From Prevotella sp. P2-180 (GTDB taxonomy: Bacteria; Bacteroidota; Bacteroidia; Bacteroidales; Bacteroidaceae), in NCBI RefSeq assembly GCF_002251435.1, contig NZ_NPJI01000082.1, forward strand, positions 62,001 to 126,000: DNA of 64,000 bases, in the 5' to 3' direction. Under the pieces are notes generated by a model that had not been told where the DNA came from, ran no database searches, and worked only from the letters and a program-made list of their open reading frames with translations. Position numbers and translations under genes: made by a program. Below, in pieces: positions 52,192 through 61,124 of the stretch (its first letter is position 1; every line of letters starts with the position of its first letter).

Positions 52192-52260
52192 CGGTGATTT
52201 GTGAAAGATTTATTCGGTGATTTGTGGAAGATTTATTCGGTGATTTGTGGAAAAGATCAC
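52192..52260. repeat. Three tandem 23-bp repeats upstream of the DUF4143 promoter
   Basis: Units start at 52192, 52215 and 52238, each CGGTGATTTGTGRAAGATTT followed by ATT; the third diverges at its end. They lie 40-110 bp upstream of the promoter box. Confidence 0.9.
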
Positions 52261-52300
52261 TGACCTGTCCCCTGTCCCGCCTAACCAACATATTCATTGG

Positions 52301-52321
52301 GGTGCGGTGAGACACCGCACC
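52301..52321 (-). terminator. GC-rich hairpin downstream of the OMP gene
   Basis: GGTGCGGTG (52301-52309) pairs perfectly with CACCGCACC (52313-52321), loop AGA, 6 bp past the OMP stop codon. No U run on the minus strand, so it may stabilise the 3' end or act with other signals. Confidence 0.6.
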
Positions 52322-52326
52322 TGCTT

Positions 52327-54432
52327 TTATTTTTTCATCCTCGACGTGTCAACAGCCTCGCGGTTCTTTGCTTTGTATCCGCCGAAGCGGTAGGTAAAGG
52401 AGAGGCCTACGGTACGGAAGCAGGAGTATTGGCTGCGCATGTTCTGTCCAGCCCAGTGACTCTCAGGAGTGATCATCATTGTCTGGAAGATGTCGTTGCA
52501 GTAGAGGGTGAGGAAGGCGTTGCCTCCGAGGAAGGCATAGCGGAGTCTGAGGTCGAGATTACCAGATGCGGGAAGGTCGAGCGGTCCCTGATACGACTTG
52601 GTGCGCGCAAAGCCGTTGACGGTGAGCGAGAGGTCGTGGCTTCGCACAAAACGGAAGGTGGCGTTGGCCGACAGCATTGCGTAGGCAATGTTGCGGTCGA
52701 AGGGACAGTCGTAGTAGTCGCTGTCCTTCACGCGCATCCATTCGCCGAAGACGGTAGTCTGTGTGTCGAGCCACCAAACCGGTCTCCATGGTGAGCTAAT
52801 CATTATACCAGCATTCTGGTAGAAGTCGAAATTGTCGAACTTGGCTATCTCCACAAGTTGGTCACGATTCTGGAACATGGTCTGTGTGAAGTAGTCCTTG
52901 GTATGGCTGAACCATCCGCGGAACATATATTTGTTGTGAAGCACATGTACGAGCGAAAGAGAGTACTCCTTCGACGGCTTGAGTGCAAGATTGCCTACAA
53001 TATGCTCGTAGTAACTTCCGTAATATGATGTTACATTCTGCATTGCCCAGAATTCGGGATATTTCTTCTCGGTGGAGAATGAGAGTTGCCACATGTGTCC
53101 TGAGCTTGGCATGTAGGTGGCTGACAGTGTTGGATAGAGGTCCCATTCGTCCCATAGCGTTGTCTTGGAATGTTCAGCGGCAAGCGACAGTTCAGCTGAT
53201 AGTTTGTCGCTCAGATTCACAGTTCCTCCGCCATAGATGTTCAATATGTTTTCCGTGCGGCGGGAAGATAGTGAGGCAGGGAGTTTGTCGGCGGTCGTCT
53301 CTTCTGTCGGCTCATAGTCCTGCCGGCTGTGGTCGATGATGTGGGTATATACCAAGCCATAATTTATCATAGCCCTCTTGCCCAACTTATGTTCCTCACG
53401 CGCAAAGAACTTTGAGCGGTTGATGCGCTGTTGTGAATTGGTGATGAAGTCGAGCCTTTCACCTTGCAGTACACTCTTCATGTCTTGTCTTACATTATCC
53501 TCGTAGTAGGTGAAGTCGGCACCAAGATTGAGACCTATGGGAAGCGTGTAGTCGAGGTGGGCATTGTGCAGTATGTCCTTAATATTGTTGTCAAGCAAAG
53601 ACGTTTGCATACCGGTCATCTCGATGTGTTGTCCTTTTTTCTTATAGTTTCCCGAATAGCTTACGCTGAGTTGGTGGTCCTTGGCAAAGTCAAGGTCGGC
53701 AGAGATGCGATAGTCGTGAATGGGGCGGCTGTCGCCACGTATCACCATGTGCGTGCCGATGTCATGCTTTTCGCCGTTGGCGAGTGTGTGGATACCGGTC
53801 TTGTCGGTCGTATGGAACAATTTGCCGTGGCTTAGTGAGTAATAGCCGTCGATGGATACGATGCCTTTGTGGAAAGCGAGCGATGCTCGCTCGTTGAAGT
53901 TTGCCTCGTGCTTGCTCTCCGCCTTGGCATATAGCTCTCCTTGCAGCGAGGTGTCCTTCGAAGCCTCCTTGCTTAGGGTGACGTTTATCAATGCTCCACG
54001 CACCTGATAGCGTGCTGGAGCGGAGTACATCACCTCGGCTGTCTTCACTCTGCTTGCCGGCATCGACTTGAGCAGTGTTATTACCTGCTCGCGAGACATG
54101 GAAGTCAGCTTGCCGTTGACCATCAGAGCCACCTGCATTCCTCCAAGACTGATGTCGTCGTCTTGCGGTGTCACTCCTGGAAGATGTTTCAAGGCGTCGA
54201 AGGCGTTGTCAACAGGTTTGTCCTTTGTCAGTTTGTTGACGTCGAACACGAGTTTTGCTCCTTCCACCTTCACTATAGGCTTATTGCCGGTGACCATCAG
54301 TTCTGGTAGAGATTGAAACAAACTGTCGTTGAAAGCAACGGCAGCGGAGTCTGCCACTTCCTGTGCTGTTGCACTACTGAGTGACAATAGGATAATAACG
54401 GATGTGAAAATTCTCTTTCTCATTGCATTCAT
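52327..54432 (-). CDS. OMP_b-brl_3 family outer membrane beta-barrel protein
   Basis: 701 residues from MNAMRKRIFTSVIILLSLSS, signal peptide ending near ATAQ. Plug-like part: LPELMVTGNKPIVKVEGAKL, DALKHLPGVTPQDDDISLGG, VNGKLTSMSREQVI and YSAPARYQVRGALINVTL; then a large barrel ending FRTVGLSFTYRFGGYKAKNR. Substrate unknown. The first ATG (54459) overlaps the -7 box at 54457-54464, so 54432 (or 54423) is the start. Divergent from the two-component system at 54585, which may control it. Confidence 0.88.
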   Translation of the reverse strand: MNAMRKRIFTSVIILLSLSSATAQEVADSAAVAFNDSLFQSLPELMVTGNKPIVKVEGAKLVFDVNKLTKDKPVDNAFDALKHLPGVTPQDDDISLGGMQVALMVNGKLTSMSREQVITLLKSMPASRVKTAEVMYSAPARYQVRGALINVTLSKEASKDTSLQGELYAKAESKHEANFNERASLAFHKGIVSIDGYYSLSHGKLFHTTDKTGIHTLANGEKHDIGTHMVIRGDSRPIHDYRISADLDFAKDHQLSVSYSGNYKKKGQHIEMTGMQTSLLDNNIKDILHNAHLDYTLPIGLNLGADFTYYEDNVRQDMKSVLQGERLDFITNSQQRINRSKFFAREEHKLGKRAMINYGLVYTHIIDHSRQDYEPTEETTADKLPASLSSRRTENILNIYGGGTVNLSDKLSAELSLAAEHSKTTLWDEWDLYPTLSATYMPSSGHMWQLSFSTEKKYPEFWAMQNVTSYYGSYYEHIVGNLALKPSKEYSLSLVHVLHNKYMFRGWFSHTKDYFTQTMFQNRDQLVEIAKFDNFDFYQNAGIMISSPWRPVWWLDTQTTVFGEWMRVKDSDYYDCPFDRNIAYAMLSANATFRFVRSHDLSLTVNGFARTKSYQGPLDLPASGNLDLRLRYAFLGGNAFLTLYCNDIFQTMMITPESHWAGQNMRSQYSCFRTVGLSFTYRFGGYKAKNREAVDTSRMKK

Positions 54433-54456
54433 TGTTTTATTTTTTTTTTTTGACTG

Positions 54457-54464
54457 CAAAGGTA
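54457..54464 (-). promoter_or_regulatory. -7 promoter element of the OMP gene
   Basis: Minus-strand TACCTTTG; rules out the ATG at 54459. Confidence 0.65.
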
Positions 54465-54572
54465 CGGCGAAGAAATAGAATGGCGAAGCCTTTCCTGTTA
54501 TGTAGTCTTATCGCCTAAGAAGAAAAGTGTTATTTAGTCTTACCATTCCTTTGCACTTATTGGAAAATGTGT

Positions 54573-54580
54573 TACCTTTG
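54573..54580 (+). promoter_or_regulatory. -7 promoter element of the histidine kinase gene
   Basis: TACCTTTG ends 4 bp before the ATG at 54585, so the transcript would begin at or beside the start codon (leaderless). Confidence 0.6.
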
Positions 54581-54584
54581 CCAC

Positions 54585-56165
54585 ATGAAACTGCCATTGA
54601 AGACCATAACAATATTGGTATGCACTGCCCTCGCCGCAATTTTCGCATATCAGGCATACTGGCTCTACAACCTCTACATCACCCAAAAGCAGGAGATGGA
54701 GACGGCTGTCAGAGAGGCTATGCGCATCAGCGACTACAACGAGCTGGTGATGAGAATTGCCAAACTGTCAAACGACAAGAAGTCGAAACACGGTGAAGTG
54801 TCGTTTCAGACAGGATATGCCCTTGACAAGCAAAACCGGCTCGTAAACCAAGGAACTCAGACAAAAGTCTCACGAAACGACACCGACGCCATTGTCATCC
54901 AACAAGGCGGATGGCGCGACAGCCTTACCGTAAAGCGCAATCGTAAGGGACAAAACAGATTCATATCGGTAAATATCAACTCGCAACGAACAAGCAACGC
55001 TCCAAAACCCGCTGCTAAAAACAACAAGAACACGTTGTTTTCGGGATTTGTGGATAAGGGACAGACCGAGGTCGATCTAACGAGGATGATGCAACAGGGC
55101 ATACACTCAGGAGTCGATATGGTGAGCGAACCCGATGTCAGAGTGTTCGACAGCCTTCTCACCTCAAGATTAAACGACAGGCATATCGACGCAAGGCATC
55201 AGTTGATACAATTGAGCATTATACCTCATGGCGTGGCCGGGATAAAAATTGACACTCTCTCAACAATTTCCACCCCCGGCTATGTGCCTTCGTCGGATGC
55301 TCTCGTGTTCGACTATAAATACGACATGTCCACCAACCGCCTCTACCGCCTGCGCATCGAGCCACTCGGCGAAAGTGTACTCCGCCAGATGACAGGCATC
55401 CTCGCCAGCTCCGCCGCCACCTTCCTCGTCCTTGTCTTCGTGTTCTGGTATCTCATCAGGACTATGCTCCGCCAGCGCTCACTTGAGGAGATGAAGGACG
55501 ACTTTACGCATAACATCACCCACGAACTAAAGACCCCCGTGTCAGTGGCTTACGCCGCCAACGACGCACTGCTGCAGTTTGCCGACGACCTCGACCGCGA
55601 GACACGCGAAAACTATCTGAAGATGTCGCTCGAACAGTTGCGGAAACTTGGCGGTATGATAGAGCAGATTCTTTCCACGAGCATGAAGCGCCGAAAGACC
55701 TTCGTACTCCATAAGGAAGCTATTGACTTGCAGAATACTCTTACCGAGATAGCGGAAGAACAACGCATGAAGGCGAAAAAACAGGTTGACATCCACATTA
55801 AGGTTGTTCCCGACAACCTTCGGGTGAATGCCGACCGCCAGCATTTTATGCAGATAGTAAGCAACATCTGCGACAATGCAGTGAAGTATTCGCATGAGGA
55901 AGTCAGGATTGATATCTTTTGTACTAAGGACACAGAAGGCAATGTCGTTATTATCATTAGCGACAACGGCATAGGAATATCAAAACCCCACCTGCAGCAC
56001 ATCTTCGACAAGTTCTACCGTGTGCCCAACAAGAACCTGCACGACGTGAAGGGCTACGGATTAGGACTTTACTATGTTGCCACAACGATGCGGCTCCACG
56101 GCGGAACGGTCAGCGTGGAGAGCGAGAGGGGCAAAGGAACAAAATTCAAACTTCTTTTCAGATGA
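54585..56165 (+). CDS. Sensor histidine kinase (RprX-like)
   Basis: 526 residues from MKLPLKTITILVCTALAAIF. First membrane helix at about 8-28, periplasmic sensor region to about 268, second helix (MTGILASSAATFLVLVFVFW) at about 269-290. HisKA with FTHNITHELKTPVSVAYA (phospho-acceptor His313), then HATPase with NICDNAVKYS, ISDNGIGISKPHL, GYGLGLYYV. Its stop overlaps the response regulator ATG (ATGA). Resembles the RprX/RprY type of B. fragilis in layout. An earlier ATG at 54567 lies upstream of the promoter box, so it is rejected. Confidence 0.92.
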   Translation: MKLPLKTITILVCTALAAIFAYQAYWLYNLYITQKQEMETAVREAMRISDYNELVMRIAKLSNDKKSKHGEVSFQTGYALDKQNRLVNQGTQTKVSRNDTDAIVIQQGGWRDSLTVKRNRKGQNRFISVNINSQRTSNAPKPAAKNNKNTLFSGFVDKGQTEVDLTRMMQQGIHSGVDMVSEPDVRVFDSLLTSRLNDRHIDARHQLIQLSIIPHGVAGIKIDTLSTISTPGYVPSSDALVFDYKYDMSTNRLYRLRIEPLGESVLRQMTGILASSAATFLVLVFVFWYLIRTMLRQRSLEEMKDDFTHNITHELKTPVSVAYAANDALLQFADDLDRETRENYLKMSLEQLRKLGGMIEQILSTSMKRRKTFVLHKEAIDLQNTLTEIAEEQRMKAKKQVDIHIKVVPDNLRVNADRQHFMQIVSNICDNAVKYSHEEVRIDIFCTKDTEGNVVIIISDNGIGISKPHLQHIFDKFYRVPNKNLHDVKGYGLGLYYVATTMRLHGGTVSVESERGKGTKFKLLFR

Positions 56166-56872
56166 ACAACAAGACCAAGATATTATTAGTGGAAGACGAG
56201 GCAACACTTGCCGTCATCGTCCGCGACACACTCAAGCTTCAGGGCTTTGAGGTGATCACTGCCGACAATGGGGAGCAGGGGCTGCAGATGTTTTTCCGTG
56301 AGCGCCCCGATGTTGTGGTGGCAGACGTGATGATGCCAAATATGGACGGATTTGAGATGGTGAGGAGGATAAGAAACAAGGATGTATCCACCCCTGTGCT
56401 TTTTCTCACCGCCCTTTCCGAAACGGAGGACGTGGTGAGGGGATTTGAGGCAGGAGCCAACGACTACCTGCGCAAGCCCTTCGGCATGCTCGAACTGATA
56501 GTACGTATAAAAGCTCTCGTAAGTCGCGTCTTCATTTCCGCAGAGGCTCCTCAAGAAGAACCTACAAAATACGTTATTGGCGACTACCAACTCGATACGA
56601 TGAAAGAGCAGTTGATATATGCCAATGACAATATCACAGCCACCGTCATCCCACTCTCTCATCGTGAATCTGAAATTCTCCGCCTATTGTGCAGCAACAA
56701 AGGCGAAGTGGTTGACAACAAGGATGTGTTGCTCCAATTATGGGGCGACGACAGCTATTTCAACACCCGCAGCCTCCACGTGTTCATCACCAAGCTGCGC
56801 CGCAAACTCTCCCGTGACTCTCGCGTCAGAATAATCAACGTAAGGGGAATCGGCTACAAGCTGATTGGCTAA
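56162..56872 (+). CDS. OmpR-family response regulator (RprY-like)
   Basis: 236 residues. Receiver domain with phospho-acceptor Asp55 in VVVADVMMPNMDGFE, Lys in NDYLRKPFG, followed by a winged-helix DNA-binding domain (about 135-233) with SHRESEILRLLCSNKGEVVD and RSLHVFITKLRRKL. Paired and translationally coupled with the kinase upstream. Its targets are unknown; the divergent OMP gene is the obvious candidate. Confidence 0.95.
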   Translation: MNNKTKILLVEDEATLAVIVRDTLKLQGFEVITADNGEQGLQMFFRERPDVVVADVMMPNMDGFEMVRRIRNKDVSTPVLFLTALSETEDVVRGFEAGANDYLRKPFGMLELIVRIKALVSRVFISAEAPQEEPTKYVIGDYQLDTMKEQLIYANDNITATVIPLSHRESEILRLLCSNKGEVVDNKDVLLQLWGDDSYFNTRSLHVFITKLRRKLSRDSRVRIINVRGIGYKLIG

Positions 56873-56953
56873 AAGTTTAGTTTTCCCCTGTTTTTCCTTG
56901 CAGGTTCAAAATATTATCACTATCTTTACACCGTCATTGCCAAAAGTATCAGA

Positions 56954-57469
56954 ATGAGCGCACTAAGTGTATTATATCTCGTCTTGTCTCTACCCGTCGC
57001 TTTCATCCTCCACGACGCTGAGGAAGTGGCTGTGCAGCATCGTTGGATGTTGACACATCGGGAGTCTTTGGCTTCGAGATTTCCGAAGCTTCGCCCCATG
57101 ATTGAACGTCTTTCCCGACTCGGCACCACGGCCTTTGCCATTGCGGCAACTGAAGAATTGGTTGTGCTGGTCGTCGCCACCTGCTATGTGCTCGTCGACG
57201 GCATCTTCTCCACTCAGATTTGGTCGGTACTGTTTTTGGCGTTCTCCCTCCATCTGTTAGTCCATTTCGGACAAGCGATACTTTTTCGGGGATATGTCCC
57301 AGGCATAGTGACCTCCCTCCTCCTTTTGCCCTATTCCGCGTATGGTGTGTGGAGCATCTGGCTCACCACAAGCGCCGTAGAGTTCCTACTCTTGGCATTG
57401 TGCGGCATGGTTTTTGTGGCAGTCAACCTCAGGTTCGCCCATTGGTTGGGGATGAAAATATGCCGATAG
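56954..57469 (+). CDS. HXXEE-domain membrane protein
   Basis: 171 residues, four or five membrane helices. The family motif is in FILHDAEEVAVQH (residues 18-30; H-x2-E-E), with more conserved histidines in SLHLLVHFGQAI near residue 97. HXXEE proteins are small membrane proteins of unknown function with a likely metal site. Followed by a strong 22-bp hairpin at 57580-57630. Confidence 0.85.
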   Translation: MSALSVLYLVLSLPVAFILHDAEEVAVQHRWMLTHRESLASRFPKLRPMIERLSRLGTTAFAIAATEELVVLVVATCYVLVDGIFSTQIWSVLFLAFSLHLLVHFGQAILFRGYVPGIVTSLLLLPYSAYGVWSIWLTTSAVEFLLLALCGMVFVAVNLRFAHWLGMKICR

Positions 57470-57579
57470 TGGTGGGGGATAAAAAAAGGAATTCATCCAA
57501 CAAGTTGTCTTATTTTTGGAATAAGTGGGCATTTATGCACTTGAAAAAACGGAATAAGTCAGAAAAATAAGCATGCGGA

Positions 57580-57630
57580 ACAGGGTCGAGTAGAGCGAGG
57601 GAGTTTCACCCTCGCTCTACTCGACCCTGT
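57580..57630. repeat. Perfect 22-bp hairpin followed by GACCC repeats
   Basis: Left arm 57580-57601 (ACAGGGTCGAGTAGAGCGAG plus GG) pairs without mismatch with 57609-57630, 7-nt loop. It is followed at 57629-57662 by CCCTCTGACC, CGTGCTGACC and CGCGCTGACC in 10-bp steps. Lies between convergent genes; likely a bidirectional terminator or repeat element. Confidence 0.9.
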
Positions 57631-57684
57631 CCCTCTGACCCGTGCTGACCCGCGCTGACCCAGGAAAGGATGGGGGAAGTTTAG

Positions 57685-59094
57685 TCAGTAAGATATAACA
57701 AGGGTATTGTCGGCCGACGGAGAATCCACATACAAGCCGGCATAGAGATTCTTGATCATGAGAAGCAACTGGGCGGTAGCTGTGTCGCCGCTCATAGATG
57801 TCAAGTCAGCATAGCCCTGCAATATGGAGCATACTTCCTGAACCTTCTCCGTCATACTCTCATCGCCCTGACGATGGACTAAATACGCATCGGCAAGAGC
57901 ATCGAGCAGGAGATAGCTGCCATCGTGAGATACAGGCAGCGTGGTGAGCATCTGCATTGTTGCCTCAAGTTTCTCACCGGCATAGCCCATTTTTCTTAGG
58001 TTTGACTCGATGAGCTGCATGAAGTTTCGGCGTGTTCCCCAAAAACTTTTCTCAAGTAGTGTCTCAAACAACTTCGTACCGTCAGCCAGTTGATCAATCA
58101 CCTGCGACTCTAAACTCATGGTGCGCTTCTCAGAGTCGATGTCTATATACCTCAACGGACAAAGCGTAACGAGACTTCCTGTCTGTATGTCATAGAACGG
58201 CTTGCCGTCCTCTTCCACACTGGCAATGTCCTGCGCATGGTTGTGACCAGTCAGTACTATGTGCATACCCGCAGCAGCCAACTCACGCCTTGCCTCCTTG
58301 TAGTTGTCGGCAAGGAATTCGGACAAAAATACAGTCTGGATGTTTGGAATATGCTCAACAAGTCCGTGATGGAGCACTCCCACAGGCGTTCTGCCCTCGG
58401 CTATGGCCTTGGCGCACTGCTCCTTAGCCCATGCCATGGTTGAAGGCTTTAATGTGCCGGCAGTCTCTTGGTGCGGATTGGTCTTTGAGTCGTTGTAGAT
58501 GTTTGAGTCGAGCATAATAAGCCTGATGTCTCTCCCCATATCCACAGAGTACGACAGTCCTTCCGTTTCCTGCGAAATGGCTTCTGCATAGCCAAAGTCA
58601 TGATAGATACGCTTGAAGTCGGCACTTGTGGCAGTTTCTATAGGAAACGCGCCCTTTGCCGTGAACTCCTTTGCATCGGCATTCGAGAGGTCGTGGTTGC
58701 CGTTTATCACAAACACCTTTGCCCCGGCGTCTTCCATCTTCCTGAAGAACGAGGCGGCAAACTCATGGTTTATCACTTCTCCATCCTTGGTCAAGTCGCC
58801 CGGTATTATCACATACTTCACATTCTGACTCTTCACCTTCTGCACAAGTGCCTCCATGGAAGCAGCACAATAGGTGTAGTTTTTATCCTCCAACAGGAGA
58901 CGCTGCTCCCATGCCTCACCCTCATGACTTATCCTGTCCATGTCGAAGAGGTGGATGTCAGAAATCACCATCACTTTGTAACTTCCCGGTTCCTGAGACA
59001 TAGTAGGGTTATCAGAATTCACCACACAACTTGAAAGTGTTGTCAATAGACCTAATGAAAGTCCACAAAAAACTCGTTTAATAATTTTTTCCAT
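57685..59094 (-). CDS. Calcineurin-like metallophosphoesterase lipoprotein
   Basis: 469 residues from MEKIIKRVFCGLSLGLLTTL, lipoprotein signal with LSSC. All metal-site motifs are present: VISDIHLF (DxH), IIPGDLTKDG (GD), VINGNHD (GNHD), VLHHGLVEH and VLTGHNHAQD (GHxH). It hydrolyses phosphoester bonds in the periplasm or at the surface; substrate unknown. It lies 60 bp after the kinase-like gene on the same strand. The longer start at 59133 would spoil the signal peptide. Confidence 0.9.
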   Translation of the reverse strand: MEKIIKRVFCGLSLGLLTTLSSCVVNSDNPTMSQEPGSYKVMVISDIHLFDMDRISHEGEAWEQRLLLEDKNYTYCAASMEALVQKVKSQNVKYVIIPGDLTKDGEVINHEFAASFFRKMEDAGAKVFVINGNHDLSNADAKEFTAKGAFPIETATSADFKRIYHDFGYAEAISQETEGLSYSVDMGRDIRLIMLDSNIYNDSKTNPHQETAGTLKPSTMAWAKEQCAKAIAEGRTPVGVLHHGLVEHIPNIQTVFLSEFLADNYKEARRELAAAGMHIVLTGHNHAQDIASVEEDGKPFYDIQTGSLVTLCPLRYIDIDSEKRTMSLESQVIDQLADGTKLFETLLEKSFWGTRRNFMQLIESNLRKMGYAGEKLEATMQMLTTLPVSHDGSYLLLDALADAYLVHRQGDESMTEKVQEVCSILQGYADLTSMSGDTATAQLLLMIKNLYAGLYVDSPSADNTLVISY

Positions 59095-59154
59095 AATATT
59101 CTCTATATGTGTTAATTTTATGTTATTCCGCATCTCTGGTGGCGGGGTCGCCGC

Positions 59155-61056
59155 TCAGACCCTACATATTTTCTCATCAATATAAATTACAAACGCCCAC
59201 TGGTCGTCGGCAAGTCGTTCGAGGGTGATATTGCCTCCCATGGCTTGCATGAGTTTGCGGCATAGTGGGAGCTCGAGATTGCTGCGACCGCTATTGGCGG
59301 GATTGGTGCGGTTGTTGAACACGTCGAAAAGGGCTTCTGTATCTTTTTCTGTGAAGTTGGCGATGCATCCCACCTGTACTACCACCTCATTCTGATTGCC
59401 CCAGAATTTCACGGCCACCTTGCCTGTCATCTTGTAATAGTCGGCATTGACGATGGCATAGCTCACTACCTGTGAGAAGCGCTTGGGGTCAACCTTTACA
59501 AAATGAGTTTTGCCGTCACCCTCAATAGTGAACTGTATGCCACTGACACTACCCAACGCTTCCTTAATATTCATTATTGCAGGCTCAACATCCACGCTGG
59601 TAAGTGAGAGGTTGAGGTCGTTCTCGCCAGCCTTGCCGAGGTCGATGATGTCATTGAAGATATTCAGCAGCATGCTCTTGTTCTGGTTGATGAAGGAGAG
59701 CAGTTCCTTGTCGTTGTCGTTCATGTTCGACTTGTCCAGCATGTCTATCGACATCTGTATGGCGTGGAGCGGCGAGCGCATCAGATAGCCCATATTGGTG
59801 ATGAAGTTCGACTTGCCCTTTTCATTCTCGCGCGAAACAAGAAGCAGCATCTTTGCCTGACGCTTGAGCTTGCGCTCGAAGAACGCTACCACACTGATTA
59901 GGATAACAATGGCTATCAGGGCACATACTCCTCCAAGAATGTATTTCTCATTACGCTCAAAGAAGCTTATGGGTTTGCCGAAATAGATGGCATTCTTGGG
60001 ATAGAGATTCTCGGGGATGCCGTATTTCTTCAACGTCTGGTAGTTCAGGTATGTGTTGGCGTTGTCCAACTTCACCAAGGGCATATCCTTGGGTTGCACA
60101 CCGTTCTCTATTTTCATAAGCACATCAATGAGTTTAGATTGCAGTTCCTCGCTAGTGGGATATACTCCTCCGGCAAGCACACCGTCGCGTATGCCCACAT
60201 CGTAAAGGCCGAACACCACATCACCCGTCAGCGAACTGGCTATATATCTCATGGCGTTGTCGGGATAAAGGGCACGGTTGGCGGTGTTTTTACTCTGACT
60301 GAACCACGAGTCGAAAATAACTGCCGTATGCTTTGGAAGCGTGGCCAAACGGGTTTTCAGTTGGGCTGTGGTGAGCTCTCTGTTGTTGAGGTCGATAAGG
60401 TCGAGACTCGGATATTTCTCCCTAACTATCCGTTTGGTCTTTTCCCTCACCATAAATCCTATCTGCCATGTGTCGCTCACGAGGGCAAGATGCTGGGTCT
60501 GCGGCCTTAGGCTCAGGGCAAGTTCGATAGTTGGTTCAACAAAATACGGGTCGTTGATGAGAGTGGCATTTATTCCCTTGCGCGAGTTCTCCAATGAAAT
60601 CTTCATGTCGTCGGTAATCTCGCGGCATGAGCTGTAGTCGGAGGCACTGATGGTGTAGGTGCCGGAGAAAAGGGCAACGCAGGGCACATTCTTCCATTCC
60701 TCAGACATATATGTACGATACATTATCCAGGCTTCCTCGCCAAGCAGCACCACGATATTCTTCTTGTTGGCATCGTGTTCGGCCATCAGCCGCTCAGCCT
60801 TATTATGCATGAAACTGCTGTCGCGATTGGCTACGAGGTCGAGATAATCCACCTCGACACTCCATTTCCGGTCAACCGAAAAGTGTGACACAATGGAACT
60901 TTCGAGAGTTCCTGCCCAGCTGTATCCTTGATAATACGAACTGAGCACGAGCACCTTGTTTTCTTGTCTAACAGATGTTTTCCCGCCGTCGGCCGCCAAA
61001 ACATTCAATTTGGCCATAACGGCAATGATAATCAATAACAATAGTTTTTTATTCAT
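59155..61056 (-). CDS. Degenerate sensor histidine kinase with ABC-substrate-binding-like periplasmic domain
   Basis: 633 residues. Signal peptide (residues 1-22), a periplasmic domain at about 33-345 resembling ABC sugar/amino-acid-binding folds (VLVLSSYYQGYSWAGTLESS, VVLLGEEAWIMYRTYM, GVLAGGVYPTSEEL), a membrane helix at 372-393, then a HisKA-like region FITNMGYLMRSPLHAIQM. The usual SHE(L/I)RTP has become GYLMRSP, so the phospho-acceptor histidine is replaced by Tyr424. The ATP-binding domain also lacks the DxGxG and GxGLGL boxes. It probably cannot autophosphorylate and may be a pseudokinase sensor. Lies 68 bp after the LRR gene. Confidence 0.8.
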   Translation of the reverse strand: MNKKLLLLIIIAVMAKLNVLAADGGKTSVRQENKVLVLSSYYQGYSWAGTLESSIVSHFSVDRKWSVEVDYLDLVANRDSSFMHNKAERLMAEHDANKKNIVVLLGEEAWIMYRTYMSEEWKNVPCVALFSGTYTISASDYSSCREITDDMKISLENSRKGINATLINDPYFVEPTIELALSLRPQTQHLALVSDTWQIGFMVREKTKRIVREKYPSLDLIDLNNRELTTAQLKTRLATLPKHTAVIFDSWFSQSKNTANRALYPDNAMRYIASSLTGDVVFGLYDVGIRDGVLAGGVYPTSEELQSKLIDVLMKIENGVQPKDMPLVKLDNANTYLNYQTLKKYGIPENLYPKNAIYFGKPISFFERNEKYILGGVCALIAIVILISVVAFFERKLKRQAKMLLLVSRENEKGKSNFITNMGYLMRSPLHAIQMSIDMLDKSNMNDNDKELLSFINQNKSMLLNIFNDIIDLGKAGENDLNLSLTSVDVEPAIMNIKEALGSVSGIQFTIEGDGKTHFVKVDPKRFSQVVSYAIVNADYYKMTGKVAVKFWGNQNEVVVQVGCIANFTEKDTEALFDVFNNRTNPANSGRSNLELPLCRKLMQAMGGNITLERLADDQWAFVIYIDEKICRV

Positions 61057-61124
61057 GATATTTTATTTTTATGCTGTGGGTCTTTAGGTCAGAGGGTCAG
61101 GGGCGGGCTTCACCTCATCAAATC

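Noticed and set aside
52301..52321. Full rho-independent terminator for the DUF4143 direction
   Set aside because: The U run (TTTTATTTTTT) lies on the plus strand, where no gene ends; kept only as a 3' hairpin of the OMP gene.
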